Positions 1 through 6,207 of a stretch of DNA of 7,997 bases are shown in pieces. The notes beneath the pieces are model-generated. The model searched no databases and was not told the DNA's origin. It saw only the letters and a list, made by a program, of their open reading frames with translations. Source of the stretch: Bifidobacterium breve (GTDB taxonomy: Bacteria > Actinomycetota > Actinomycetes > Mycobacteriales > Mycobacteriaceae); the NCBI GenBank assembly GCA_945882475.1, contig CAMCWJ010000125.1:1-7997 (forward strand), written 5' to 3'. Every line of letters starts with the position of its first letter. The stretch's first letter is position 1. The translations under genes and the position numbers were made by a program.

Positions 1-91
1 GATCGGCAGCGGCCGGGCCGGCCGACGCCAGCGCACCCGTAACAAGCGCGGCGATGGCCGCCGACGTGACGAATTTGGAGATCATTTTCAT
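1..91 (-). CDS. N-terminus of a secreted protein (signal peptide only; truncated by window edge)
   Basis: Only the first 30 codons lie in the window; the gene continues past the left edge. The peptide begins MKMISKFVTSAAIAALV and reads on to SAGPAAAD. It has a charged start, a hydrophobic Ala/Val/Leu core and an Ala-x-Ala site before Asp, as expected of a Sec signal peptide cleaved by signal peptidase I. No lipobox cysteine is visible. There are two possible ATGs, at 91 and 85. I chose 91 because an AAGGAG ribosome site (101-106) lies 9 nt upstream, a better spacing than the 15 nt for the second. The mature protein is outside the window, so no function can be given. It is divergent from the response-regulator remnant. 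Seen: start, ribosome site and signal peptide. Inferred: export. Confidence 0.72.
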   Translation of the reverse strand, partial: MKMISKFVTSAAIAALVTGALASAGPAAAD

Positions 92-100
92 TTCCTGCAA

Positions 101-106
101 CTCCTT
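101..106 (-). promoter_or_regulatory. Ribosome binding site of the exported-protein gene
   Basis: On the minus strand this reads AAGGAG, 9 nt before the ATG at 91. It is the strongest Shine-Dalgarno match in the window, and it decides between the two ATGs of the leftmost gene. Confidence 0.65.
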
Positions 107-151
107 AGACGCTGTGCCGCACGAAGCCGACCCCCAAGCCGGTCAATCGGT

Positions 152-384
152 ATGGCAAGGAGCCTACTGCGAATCAATTCATCGCGAAGCATCGGGAAGC
201 TGTGCGATATTTCCGAGGTGCGAGAGACCTTTAACAACCACAAGGTGCGGGCGATCGTCGCCGATGACCACCCCTTGTTTCGCGACGGTCTGGTCCGGGC
301 GCTGACCAGCAGTGGCCTGGTGGATGTGGTGGCCGAAGCGCAGGACGGTCCGTCCGCGTTGGAGGCGATCAAGAAGCATCAGCC
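152..384 (+). pseudogene. Truncated NarL/LuxR-family response regulator (receiver N-terminal half only)
   Basis: The frame encodes the start of a receiver domain: VRAIVADDHPLFRDGLVRAL, then a segment ending ALEAIKKHQP. This closely matches the N-terminus of NarL/LuxR-type response regulators. It includes the acidic pair (D38, D39 counting from the ATG at 152) that binds the metal ion in phosphorylation. In the family, KKHQP should be followed by the beta-3 strand with the phosphate-accepting Asp (a DVALLDYRMP-like stretch), then the rest of the receiver and a helix-turn-helix DNA-binding domain. Here the match stops at about 384. The frame then runs on to a stop at 587-589 by reading the antisense of the permease 3' end. 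The phosphoacceptor, switch residues and DNA-binding domain are all missing, so it cannot work as a regulator. The true start may be GTG at 218 or GTG at 245, since the ATG at 152 adds about 30 residues unlike the family. No partner kinase is in the window. Confidence 0.75.
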
Positions 385-403
385 ACTACCTCACCTGAGG
401 CGG
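385..403. repeat. 19-bp direct repeat, copy 1 (at the response-regulator breakpoint)
   Basis: The sequence ACTACCTCACCTGAGGCGG occurs here and identically at 410-428, separated by 6 nt (period 25 nt). This copy begins exactly where the response-regulator homology ends. It contains a short inverted repeat, CCTCA-cc-TGAGG (389-400). The copy looks like a duplicate of the end of the permease gene, made or captured at the junction. Confidence 0.8.
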
Positions 404-409
404 CCTTCA

Positions 410-428
410 ACTACCTCACCTGAGGCGG
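410..428. repeat. 19-bp direct repeat, copy 2 (contains the permease stop codon)
   Basis: This copy is identical to 385-403. On the minus strand it encodes the last residues of the permease (PPQVR) and its TAG stop at 411-413, so it is probably the original copy. The 25-nt period is not a multiple of three, so the two copies fall in different frames. Confidence 0.8.
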
Positions 429-1919
429 GCCCGGTTCTGGCACCGCCGGCGGTGGCAGCACAAGTTCGGCAGCCAGCGCAGCGCCCACCCGCTTCGCGAT
501 ACCGGAGGCCGCGAGCGCAGTCGCCAAACCGATTGCGCACCAGTAGAGTCCGAGCACCGGAGCCGACCACCAAGACTCGGCATCCTTGACGCTGAACCAC
601 AACACCACGACGATCGCGGCCGCGCCGGCGGACGGCAGGATCACACCGGGCAGCTTCGAGCTACCGCTGTGCAGCGCAGCGAAACGGGGCGCACCGACGA
701 ACCATACGGTGGCGCATTCCACCAGCAGGTAGCACACCATCAGACACACCGACCCCGCGACGGCGAAGACGAAGTAGGTGTCGAGGGCGCGGTCGCCGGT
801 GGAGGCCGCCGGCCACCGCGCGGCGGCGCACACGATGTTGGCGACCACCGAGACGACCACGATCAGCACGGTGGCGCGGCGCGGACCGCCGGTGCGGGGG
901 TCGATCCGCGCGAGGGCTTTCGGCCCGAACCCGTCTCGGCCGAAGGCGAGCAGCATGCGACCCGAGGTGGCCGCGGTGGCCGTGTGACACCCGAACGCCC
1001 CCACCGCGGTGGTGAGGATGACCAGCAGGCTGAACCACTTGCCTACGTAGGTGTTGCCAAGATCGCCGAGGGTGTTGGCCGAGCGCTCGAAGGCGGCCAG
1101 ACCCGCCTGGTCGGTGCCGAAACCGATTGTCTGGGCGAACATCACGACCACGAACAGCACGCCGGTCAGCAGCAGAGTGCCGGTCAGCGCGCGGGGAATG
1201 TTGCGCCGGGGATCGGCGGTCTCCTCCCCCATTGAGGTGCACGCTTCGAAGCCGGCCCAGCACAGGAACGCTGCGACCACGCCGCCTAGGACGGCGTCCA
1301 CCGACACCCCGGAGGGGGAGAGAGAACTGAAATCCACCCCGGTGGATTCGGCACCCCCACGGGCGAAGATCACCGCCACCAACACCAGCATCGCTGCGAT
1401 ACCCACGCCCTCAATGGCGAGCAGGACCCTGGCCAGCAAGCGTGCGTCCCGGCCGGCCAACACCAGCGAGGCCGCTCCGCCCACCACCACCGGAACCAGC
1501 CACGGAAGCTGGTACGGGTGCGCCGACCCGCTCTGCAACTCGGCCAGGAACGCGTTGGTGAACGCCGCCGACAGTGCCAGAGTGCCGATCGAGAATCCGA
1601 CGTAGGCACCGAGCATCGCAAATCCGGACACGAATCCGGTCCGCGGACCGATCGTCGCCCCGACCAGTGCGTAGGCCGAGCCGGCGCTGGTGAGGTGGCG
1701 GGTGAGCCGAACGAAGCTGTAACCGACTAGCGCCACCGCCAGCAGCCCGATGACGAAAACCAGGGGAATGGCCTTGCCGACGGTGGCCACCAGCCCCTGT
1801 CCATTGCCGGCCATCGCCAGTGTCGGACCCACGGTGGCGACCGACACTGCCAATGCCACCCAGAGCGGGAAGCGTTGGCGGGTAAGCACTTCCCCGGGCT
1901 CGGCGGGAGTTGATGGCAT
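411..1919 (-). CDS. APC-superfamily amino acid/polyamine permease
   Basis: A 502-residue inner-membrane transporter of the amino acid-polyamine-organocation superfamily, about the usual length. Roughly twelve hydrophobic segments can be seen, near residues 17-38, 50-70, 95-118, 138-155, 163-186, 206-227, 246-268, 294-315, 349-367, 381-408, 425-443 and 452-473. Family features include GFEACTSMGEETADPRRNIP at 223-242 (the conserved GEE-x-x-x-P-x-R-x-IPRA region after TM6). A second is GRMLLAFGRDGFGP at 320-333, the loop after TM8. The tail after TM12 is proline-rich. I chose the ATG at 1919, giving MPSTPAEPGEV, because a GGAAAG ribosome-site-like sequence lies 5 nt upstream. An upstream in-frame ATG at 2042 would add 41 non-conserved residues overlapping the divergent gene's start. 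The substrate cannot be read from the sequence. The nearby deiminase/amidase pair makes agmatine, putrescine or arginine-like compounds possible, but the permease is not in their operon. Its 3' end abuts the rearranged region. Confidence 0.88.
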   Translation of the reverse strand: MPSTPAEPGEVLTRQRFPLWVALAVSVATVGPTLAMAGNGQGLVATVGKAIPLVFVIGLLAVALVGYSFVRLTRHLTSAGSAYALVGATIGPRTGFVSGFAMLGAYVGFSIGTLALSAAFTNAFLAELQSGSAHPYQLPWLVPVVVGGAASLVLAGRDARLLARVLLAIEGVGIAAMLVLVAVIFARGGAESTGVDFSSLSPSGVSVDAVLGGVVAAFLCWAGFEACTSMGEETADPRRNIPRALTGTLLLTGVLFVVVMFAQTIGFGTDQAGLAAFERSANTLGDLGNTYVGKWFSLLVILTTAVGAFGCHTATAATSGRMLLAFGRDGFGPKALARIDPRTGGPRRATVLIVVVSVVANIVCAAARWPAASTGDRALDTYFVFAVAGSVCLMVCYLLVECATVWFVGAPRFAALHSGSSKLPGVILPSAGAAAIVVVLWFSVKDAESWWSAPVLGLYWCAIGLATALAASGIAKRVGAALAAELVLPPPAVPEPGPPQVR

Positions 1920-2044
1920 CGGGGCTTTCCGGTTGCGTCGGTGACTCGGTGGAACCGTCCTACCACAAGCTGGGCCGGGCCCTGGAATCTGCATGAGACG
2001 GCGGGGATCAAGTGCGATGATGCAGGTATGCGCTTGGGACACCT
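1920..2044. other. Divergent intergenic region between permease and DUF4239 genes
   Basis: This 125-nt region must hold the promoters of both flanking genes. I saw no convincing -35/-10 pair on either strand. It holds a short GC-rich inverted repeat, GGGCC-g-GGCCC (1972-1982). It also holds a six-codon reading frame at 2028-2048 (MRLGHL) whose TGA overlaps the GTG start of the next gene. Confidence 0.4.
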
Positions 2045-2848
2045 GTGATCTGGATACTGCAGCAGCCTCCCGTCCTGGTGGCTGGGTTGACGGTTCTGCT
2101 CACCATGGGACTGGCGCTGGCCGGGCTCGTCCTGTTCCGCCGCGTCGTTCCGCAGTCGCGGCTCGCGAAATCGGCGTCCGTGACGGGCCAGACCTTCACC
2201 CTGGTGGGTGTGCTCTATCCGCTGGTGGCGGCCTTCGCGCTGTCGACCGTGTGGGAGCAGCATCAAACGATGCAGGCCGCGACCGAGAACGAGGCGGCCG
2301 CAATCGCCGATCTGCTCAACGAGTCCGAAGCGCTGCCGATGGCCAGCCGATCGGAGATCCAGCGGAAGGTACTCGCCTACGCCCGCGACGTCATCGACGA
2401 CGAGTTTCCGCGGATGCGCAGCGGACAGCCCGTCGAACGCCGGTCAACCCAACTCAGAGAGATCAGGCTGAGCCTCTACGCCTCGGAACCGGTCAGCCGG
2501 ACCGAGATCGCCGCCTACGAGGACTGTGTCGCGTCCCTCCGTGAACTCACCAGGAGCCGCCTGGCCCGGACCGCCGGTGGCGAAGCGGGCAGTTCAACCC
2601 AACTCGCCCCGGAACTGTGGGTGTTATTGATCGGCGGCGGAATCGTCAGCCTTGTGTTCACCTACACGTTCGCCACCAACGACTTCGTCCTCCACGCCGT
2701 GTGCGTCGCCCTGACGGCCGCTCTACTGGCGTTCGTGCTGTACCTGATCCTCACGCTGGACCGGCCGTTCGTCGGCTCGCTGTCGGTATCCCCGGACTCC
2801 TATCAGCGGGTTGTCAGCGGGTGGCAATTGCATTCCGGTCCTCCCTAA
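2045..2848 (+). CDS. DUF4239 (bestrophin-like) integral membrane protein
   Basis: A 267-residue protein of the DUF4239 family, which is common in actinobacteria and has no established function; its fold is described as bestrophin-like. Two hydrophobic helices lie near the N-terminus (about 9-31 and 50-70). A charged region of about 120 residues follows, rich in Glu, Arg and Gln and probably helical. Two more helices lie at about 191-210 and 215-237. The C-terminal block with TNDFVLH (211-217) and LDRPFVGSLSVSPDSY (238-253) is the family hallmark. The start is GTG at 2045, with a weak GGGA 5 nt upstream; ATG at 2105 (residue 21) is possible but would cut the first membrane helix. The stop lies 13 nt from that of the convergent lipoprotein gene. 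Bestrophins are anion channels, but channel activity should not be assumed here. Confidence 0.82.
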   Translation: MIWILQQPPVLVAGLTVLLTMGLALAGLVLFRRVVPQSRLAKSASVTGQTFTLVGVLYPLVAAFALSTVWEQHQTMQAATENEAAAIADLLNESEALPMASRSEIQRKVLAYARDVIDDEFPRMRSGQPVERRSTQLREIRLSLYASEPVSRTEIAAYEDCVASLRELTRSRLARTAGGEAGSSTQLAPELWVLLIGGGIVSLVFTYTFATNDFVLHAVCVALTAALLAFVLYLILTLDRPFVGSLSVSPDSYQRVVSGWQLHSGPP

Positions 2849-2861
2849 CTCCGCGTGCCAG

Positions 2862-3317
2862 TCAGCCCGCGGCGCACCCGGGCACAAACAATGCGTCGGG
2901 GATGACGGCATCCGCGGGGGCGGTCGTGGTGGTCGGATTGGTGCCGCAGACTCTTGCCTTGTCTTTCACAACCCAGAACTGACCCTCCTGTTCGAACACG
3001 AACGAGGTGGGGGCACCCATAGTCGGGTTGGCTTTGTCGGCGAGCAGTCCCGCAGTGACCGCCCAGCCGTCGGCGCAGTACAACTCCTCGACGGCGTAGA
3101 CGTTGTCGGCTCCCATGGCCTGAGCCGCCATGCTTGCCGGCTGGGCCAGCGCCTCCTTCGTGCAACTGGTCATGCCCCCCACCATCGGTGTGCCGGTATC
3201 CGAGGCGGACACCGCACTGCCGGGCGGCGCCGTTTCGTTGCCACTGCCGGCGCACGCTGTCACTCCCGCGGTGGTCAGCAGTACCAGGGCAGCAGTGAGT
3301 CGAGCGGGGTGTCTCAT
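2862..3317 (-). CDS. Putative lipoprotein, four cysteines in the mature part, function unknown
   Basis: A 151-residue protein with an N-terminal signal sequence, MRHPARLTAALVLLTTAGVT, ending in a lipobox-like GVTAC. Cys22 would be lipidated and anchor the protein on the outer face of the plasma membrane. A low-complexity Ser/Thr/Pro/Gly linker (about 23-50) follows, typical of mycobacterial lipoproteins, then a compact domain. That domain includes YCADGWAV (80-87) and FVFEQEGQFWVVKDKARVC (106-124). Besides Cys22 there are cysteines at 52, 81, 124 and 148, enough for two disulphides. I do not recognise a named family. The CADGWA...FWV...C layout resembles small uncharacterised mycobacterial lipoproteins, so this is a conserved-hypothetical call. 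No clear ribosome site precedes the ATG at 3317. The gene is divergent from the amidase operon and convergent with the DUF4239 gene. Confidence 0.78.
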   Translation of the reverse strand: MRHPARLTAALVLLTTAGVTACAGSGNETAPPGSAVSASDTGTPMVGGMTSCTKEALAQPASMAAQAMGADNVYAVEELYCADGWAVTAGLLADKANPTMGAPTSFVFEQEGQFWVVKDKARVCGTNPTTTTAPADAVIPDALFVPGCAAG

Positions 3318-3380
3318 CAGGACAGTATGGCTGCCGAAGCCGTGACATGATCCGGGAGCGCACGGTTTTCGCCGATCCGG

Positions 3381-3386
3381 GGAAGG
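3381..3386 (+). promoter_or_regulatory. Probable ribosome binding site for the amidase GTG start
   Basis: GGAAGG lies 5 nt before GTG at 3392. The upstream ATG at 3347 has no purine-rich site at a suitable distance. This supports GTG 3392 as the real start. Confidence 0.5.
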
Positions 3387-3391
3387 TGTTC

Positions 3392-5119
3392 GTGAGTTCG
3401 TTCGAGGTTGCCGAGGCAGGTATCGCTGAACTGCGCGGAGCTCTCAACGACGGCCGAGTGACCAGTGTGGAGTTGGTCGAGTCCTACCTGCGCCGGATCG
3501 CCGCCTACGACAGCGACGGGCCGAAGCTCAACTCCGTCGTCGTGCCCAACGCGGCGGCCCTGGCCGAAGCGGCCGCCTCCGACCAACGCCGATCCCGAGG
3601 CGAGCTACTGGGCCCACTGGATGGCATCCCCTACACGGCCAAAGACAGCTACCTGGCCAAGGGCCTGACCGCGGCTGCGGGTTCGCATGCCTTCGCAGAT
3701 CTCATCGCGCACCGGGACGCCTTCGCGATCGAGCGGCTCCGGCGCGGCGGTGCGATTCTGATCGGTCTGACCAACATGCCGCCGATGGCCAACGGCGGCA
3801 TGCAACGCGGTCTCTACGGCCGCGCCGAAAGTCCCTACAACGCAGAGTTTTTGACCTCAGCTTTCGGGTCAGGATCCTCGAACGGCTCCGGGACAGCCAC
3901 CGCGGCGAGCTTCGCGGCGTTCGGGCTGGGCGAGGAGACGTGGTCCAGCGGGAGGGCACCGGCGACCAACAATGCACTCTGCGCCTACACGCCGTCACGC
4001 GGGGTGATCTCGGTGCGGGGGAACTGGCCACTGGTGCCCACCATGGATGTGGTGGTCCCGCACACCCGCACCATGGCCGACATGTTGGAGGTGCTCGACG
4101 TCCTGGTCGCCGACGACGACGACACCCGTGGCGATCTGTGGCGGATGCAACCGTGGGTCAAGATCAGACCTGCATCCAGTGTGCGCCCCCGCGCGTACCC
4201 GACACTGCTGCCCGCCGACCGAAACGCGGCCCGCAACACTTTGGCGGGTAAGCGATTCGGGGTGCCGCGGATGTATATCAACGCCGACCCGGAAGCCGGC
4301 GTCGGCGAGGGGCTGGGCATCGGTGGGGCGACCGGGCAGCGCATCGAGACCCGACAGTCGATCCTGGACCTGTTCCGTGCCGCGGGTGCCGACCTGGTGG
4401 CCGCCGGTGCCGACGTGGTCCTGGTGGATTTTCCGGTGGTCTCCAATTACGAGCACGACCGCGTCGGTGTGCCGTCGATCACGACCCGGGGTCTGGTGAG
4501 CCCGGAGTTCCTCCACTGCGAGATCCTCGACCTGTCCGCGTGGGCGTGGGATGACTTCCTGCGCGCCAACGCCGACCCGGGCCTGCCTAATCTCGCGGCA
4601 GTCGACGGCAGTCTGATCTGGGTGAATCCGCCTGGTGCACTGCCGGATCGAGTGGAGGGTTTCGGCGAGGGCAGTGATGACATCAACGCCTACCCCGACT
4701 TCATCCGAGAGCATCCGATCGAATCCTTCCTCGACATCCCGCACCTGGCCGAGGGCCTGCGCGGACTCGAGCGAACCCGGCGCGTCGACCTCGAGGAGTG
4801 GATGCACCGACGCGGACTCGACGCCGTGATCTTCCCGACCGTCGCCGACGTCGGCCCCGCCGACATGGACGTCAACCCCGCCTCCGCCGACCTCGGTTGG
4901 CGCAACGGCGTGTGGGTGGCGAACGGGAACCTGGTGCCGCGGCACCTGGGCATCCCGACCGTCACCGTTCCGATGGGGACGATGGCCGATATCGGCATGC
5001 CAGTGGGCCTCACCTTCGCCGGCCGCGCCTATTCCGACACCGCACTCTTGACCTACGCCGCGGCATTCGAGGCGACCGGTTCCCGACGCACTCCGCCGCC
5101 GCGCACACCACCACTATGA
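3392..5119 (+). CDS. Amidase-signature family amidase
   Basis: A 575-residue (GTG 3392) or 590-residue (ATG 3347) cytoplasmic hydrolase of the amidase-signature family, which cleaves C-N amide bonds with a Ser-cisSer-Lys triad. Numbered from ATG 3347, the parts are: Lys99 in LDGIPYTAKDS; the Ser/Gly-rich loop GSGSSNGSG (174-182) with the cis-Ser, probably Ser177; and ETWSSGRAPA (197-206) with the nucleophile, probably Ser201. The 24-residue Ser-Ser spacing fits known members. The usual T-G-G-S-I-R motif reads T-W-S-S-G-R here, a variant I associate with an uncharacterised bacterial/fungal branch; APATNNALCAYTPSRGVIS supports this. A C-terminal segment with GIPTVTVPMG and GMPVGLTFAGRAYSD is the conserved end of the domain. 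It is longer than typical GatA-like enzymes (about 450-500 residues), with an insert-rich middle at about 270-480. The start choice rests on the ribosome site and on the non-conserved first 15 residues. It lies 13 nt before the deiminase gene, almost certainly in one operon. The substrate is unknown; it could act on the deiminase product. Confidence 0.9.
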   Translation: MSSFEVAEAGIAELRGALNDGRVTSVELVESYLRRIAAYDSDGPKLNSVVVPNAAALAEAAASDQRRSRGELLGPLDGIPYTAKDSYLAKGLTAAAGSHAFADLIAHRDAFAIERLRRGGAILIGLTNMPPMANGGMQRGLYGRAESPYNAEFLTSAFGSGSSNGSGTATAASFAAFGLGEETWSSGRAPATNNALCAYTPSRGVISVRGNWPLVPTMDVVVPHTRTMADMLEVLDVLVADDDDTRGDLWRMQPWVKIRPASSVRPRAYPTLLPADRNAARNTLAGKRFGVPRMYINADPEAGVGEGLGIGGATGQRIETRQSILDLFRAAGADLVAAGADVVLVDFPVVSNYEHDRVGVPSITTRGLVSPEFLHCEILDLSAWAWDDFLRANADPGLPNLAAVDGSLIWVNPPGALPDRVEGFGEGSDDINAYPDFIREHPIESFLDIPHLAEGLRGLERTRRVDLEEWMHRRGLDAVIFPTVADVGPADMDVNPASADLGWRNGVWVANGNLVPRHLGIPTVTVPMGTMADIGMPVGLTFAGRAYSDTALLTYAAAFEATGSRRTPPPRTPPL

Positions 5120-5120
5120 G

Positions 5121-5125
5121 AGGTG
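5121..5125 (+). promoter_or_regulatory. Ribosome binding site of the agmatine-deiminase-family gene
   Basis: AGGTG begins just after the amidase stop codon (5117-5119), 7 nt before the ATG at 5133. The whole gap between the two genes is 13 nt and is occupied by this site, consistent with co-transcription. Confidence 0.5.
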
Positions 5126-5132
5126 ACCAGAG

Positions 5133-6176
5133 ATGAACGCAGTAACGACCGGCTACCGGATGCCTGCCGAATACGCTCCGCAGGAACGGATTTGGATGGC
5201 CTTCCCGTGCGATGGCTACACCCTCGGCGAGACCGGCGAAGATCAGGACGAGGCGCGATCCACTTGGGCGGCGGTAGCCCACGCGGTGGCTGAGTTCGAA
5301 CCCGTCACCATGGTGGTGCATCCGCGGGAACGTGCGATCGCCGACCGCTACCTGTCGTCGGCCATCGACATCGTCGAGGCGCCGATCAATGACGCGTGGA
5401 TGCGGGACATGGGGCCGACCTTCGTCCATGCCTCCGATGGATCGGTAGCCGCGGTGGACTGGGTCTTCAACGGTTGGGGCGCCCAGGAATGGGCGCAGTG
5501 GGATCTCGATTCCCAGATCGGCCGCTTCGTCGCCGACACCGCCGGAACACCCATCATCGGTTCAGATCTGGTCAACGAGGGCGGCGGCATCCAGGTCGAC
5601 GGCGAGGGCACCGTTTTCGTCACCGACACCGTGCAACTCGACCCCGGCCGCAACCCGGGCATCACCCGCGCGGCGGTCGAAGCGGAGTTGGCCCGGACGA
5701 TCGGCGCCACCCACGCCATCTGGCTGCCGGAAGGGCTGACCCGGGATTCGCAACGCTTCGGCACCCGCGGCCACGTCGACATCGTTGCCGCGATCACATC
5801 ACCCGGTCGGCTCCTGCTGCACTCACAACGCGACCAATCGCATCCGGACTTCCTTGTGTGCAAAAAGATCCGCGCCGCCATCGAGGCCAGCACCGACGCG
5901 GCGGGGCGATCCTGGGAAATCACCGAAATACCTGCTCCCGCAACGCTGACGGACTCGGAGGGATTCGTCGACTACAGCTACATCAACCATCTCATTGTCA
6001 ACGGCGGCATCATCGCCTGCGGATTCGGCGACGTCCACGACGCCGACGCGGTGGCGATCCTCGCCGAGGCGTATCCGGGCCGCACGGTGGTGACGGTGGA
6101 TGCGCGTCCGTTGTTCGCCCGCGGCGGCGGGATCCACTGCATCACCCAGCAGCAGCCCGCACCACGACCAGCCTGA
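5133..6176 (+). CDS. Agmatine deiminase / peptidyl-arginine deiminase family protein
   Basis: A 347-residue protein of the agmatine-deiminase (PAD_porph-type) family, close to the usual length of 345-370. The classical enzyme hydrolyses agmatine to N-carbamoylputrescine and ammonia in the cytoplasm, through a guanidine-modifying fold with a Cys nucleophile. Conserved parts: NDAWMRDMGPTFV (86-98) with catalytic-type Asp92, FNGWG (112-116), NEGGGIQVDGEGT (148-160), GHVD (213-216) with His214 and Asp216, NHLIVNGGIIA (285-295) and RGGGIHCITQQQP (330-342) with nucleophile Cys336. All core catalytic residues are present, so it should be active. Two regions differ from textbook AguA. The N-terminal agmatine-pocket motif (WPERPDNW-like) is replaced by FPCDGYTLGETGED (24-37). 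The loop before NHLIVNGG is also shorter. The substrate may therefore be another guanidino compound, so no aguA symbol is given. It follows the amidase by 13 nt and ends 31 nt before the stop of the convergent cellulase gene. Confidence 0.9.
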   Translation: MNAVTTGYRMPAEYAPQERIWMAFPCDGYTLGETGEDQDEARSTWAAVAHAVAEFEPVTMVVHPRERAIADRYLSSAIDIVEAPINDAWMRDMGPTFVHASDGSVAAVDWVFNGWGAQEWAQWDLDSQIGRFVADTAGTPIIGSDLVNEGGGIQVDGEGTVFVTDTVQLDPGRNPGITRAAVEAELARTIGATHAIWLPEGLTRDSQRFGTRGHVDIVAAITSPGRLLLHSQRDQSHPDFLVCKKIRAAIEASTDAAGRSWEITEIPAPATLTDSEGFVDYSYINHLIVNGGIIACGFGDVHDADAVAILAEAYPGRTVVTVDARPLFARGGGIHCITQQQPAPRPA

Positions 6177-6207
6177 TCTTCGGCGAACGGAACGAGGCGG
6201 GCGTGGC

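Noticed and set aside
389..425. CCTCA-cc-TGAGG inverted repeats as an intrinsic terminator or operator
   Set aside because: Five-base arms with a two-base loop and no T-tract are too weak to support a terminator; operator function has no other evidence.
385..589. Continuation of the response-regulator frame as a real 145-residue protein
   Set aside because: Beyond residue 78 it is antisense to the permease C-terminus, Pro/Arg/Ala-rich, with no family resemblance. It is treated as run-on after truncation.
2849..2861. Bidirectional terminator between the DUF4239 and lipoprotein genes
   Set aside because: The 13-nt gap holds no hairpin; the surrounding sequence is coding.
3995..4945. 316-residue minus-strand open frame inside the amidase gene
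   Set aside because: Antisense of a solid amidase-signature gene; His/Val/Gly-rich with no recognisable family.
6177..6207. Terminator between the convergent deiminase and cellulase genes
   Set aside because: No stable hairpin or T-tract can be seen in the 31-nt gap.
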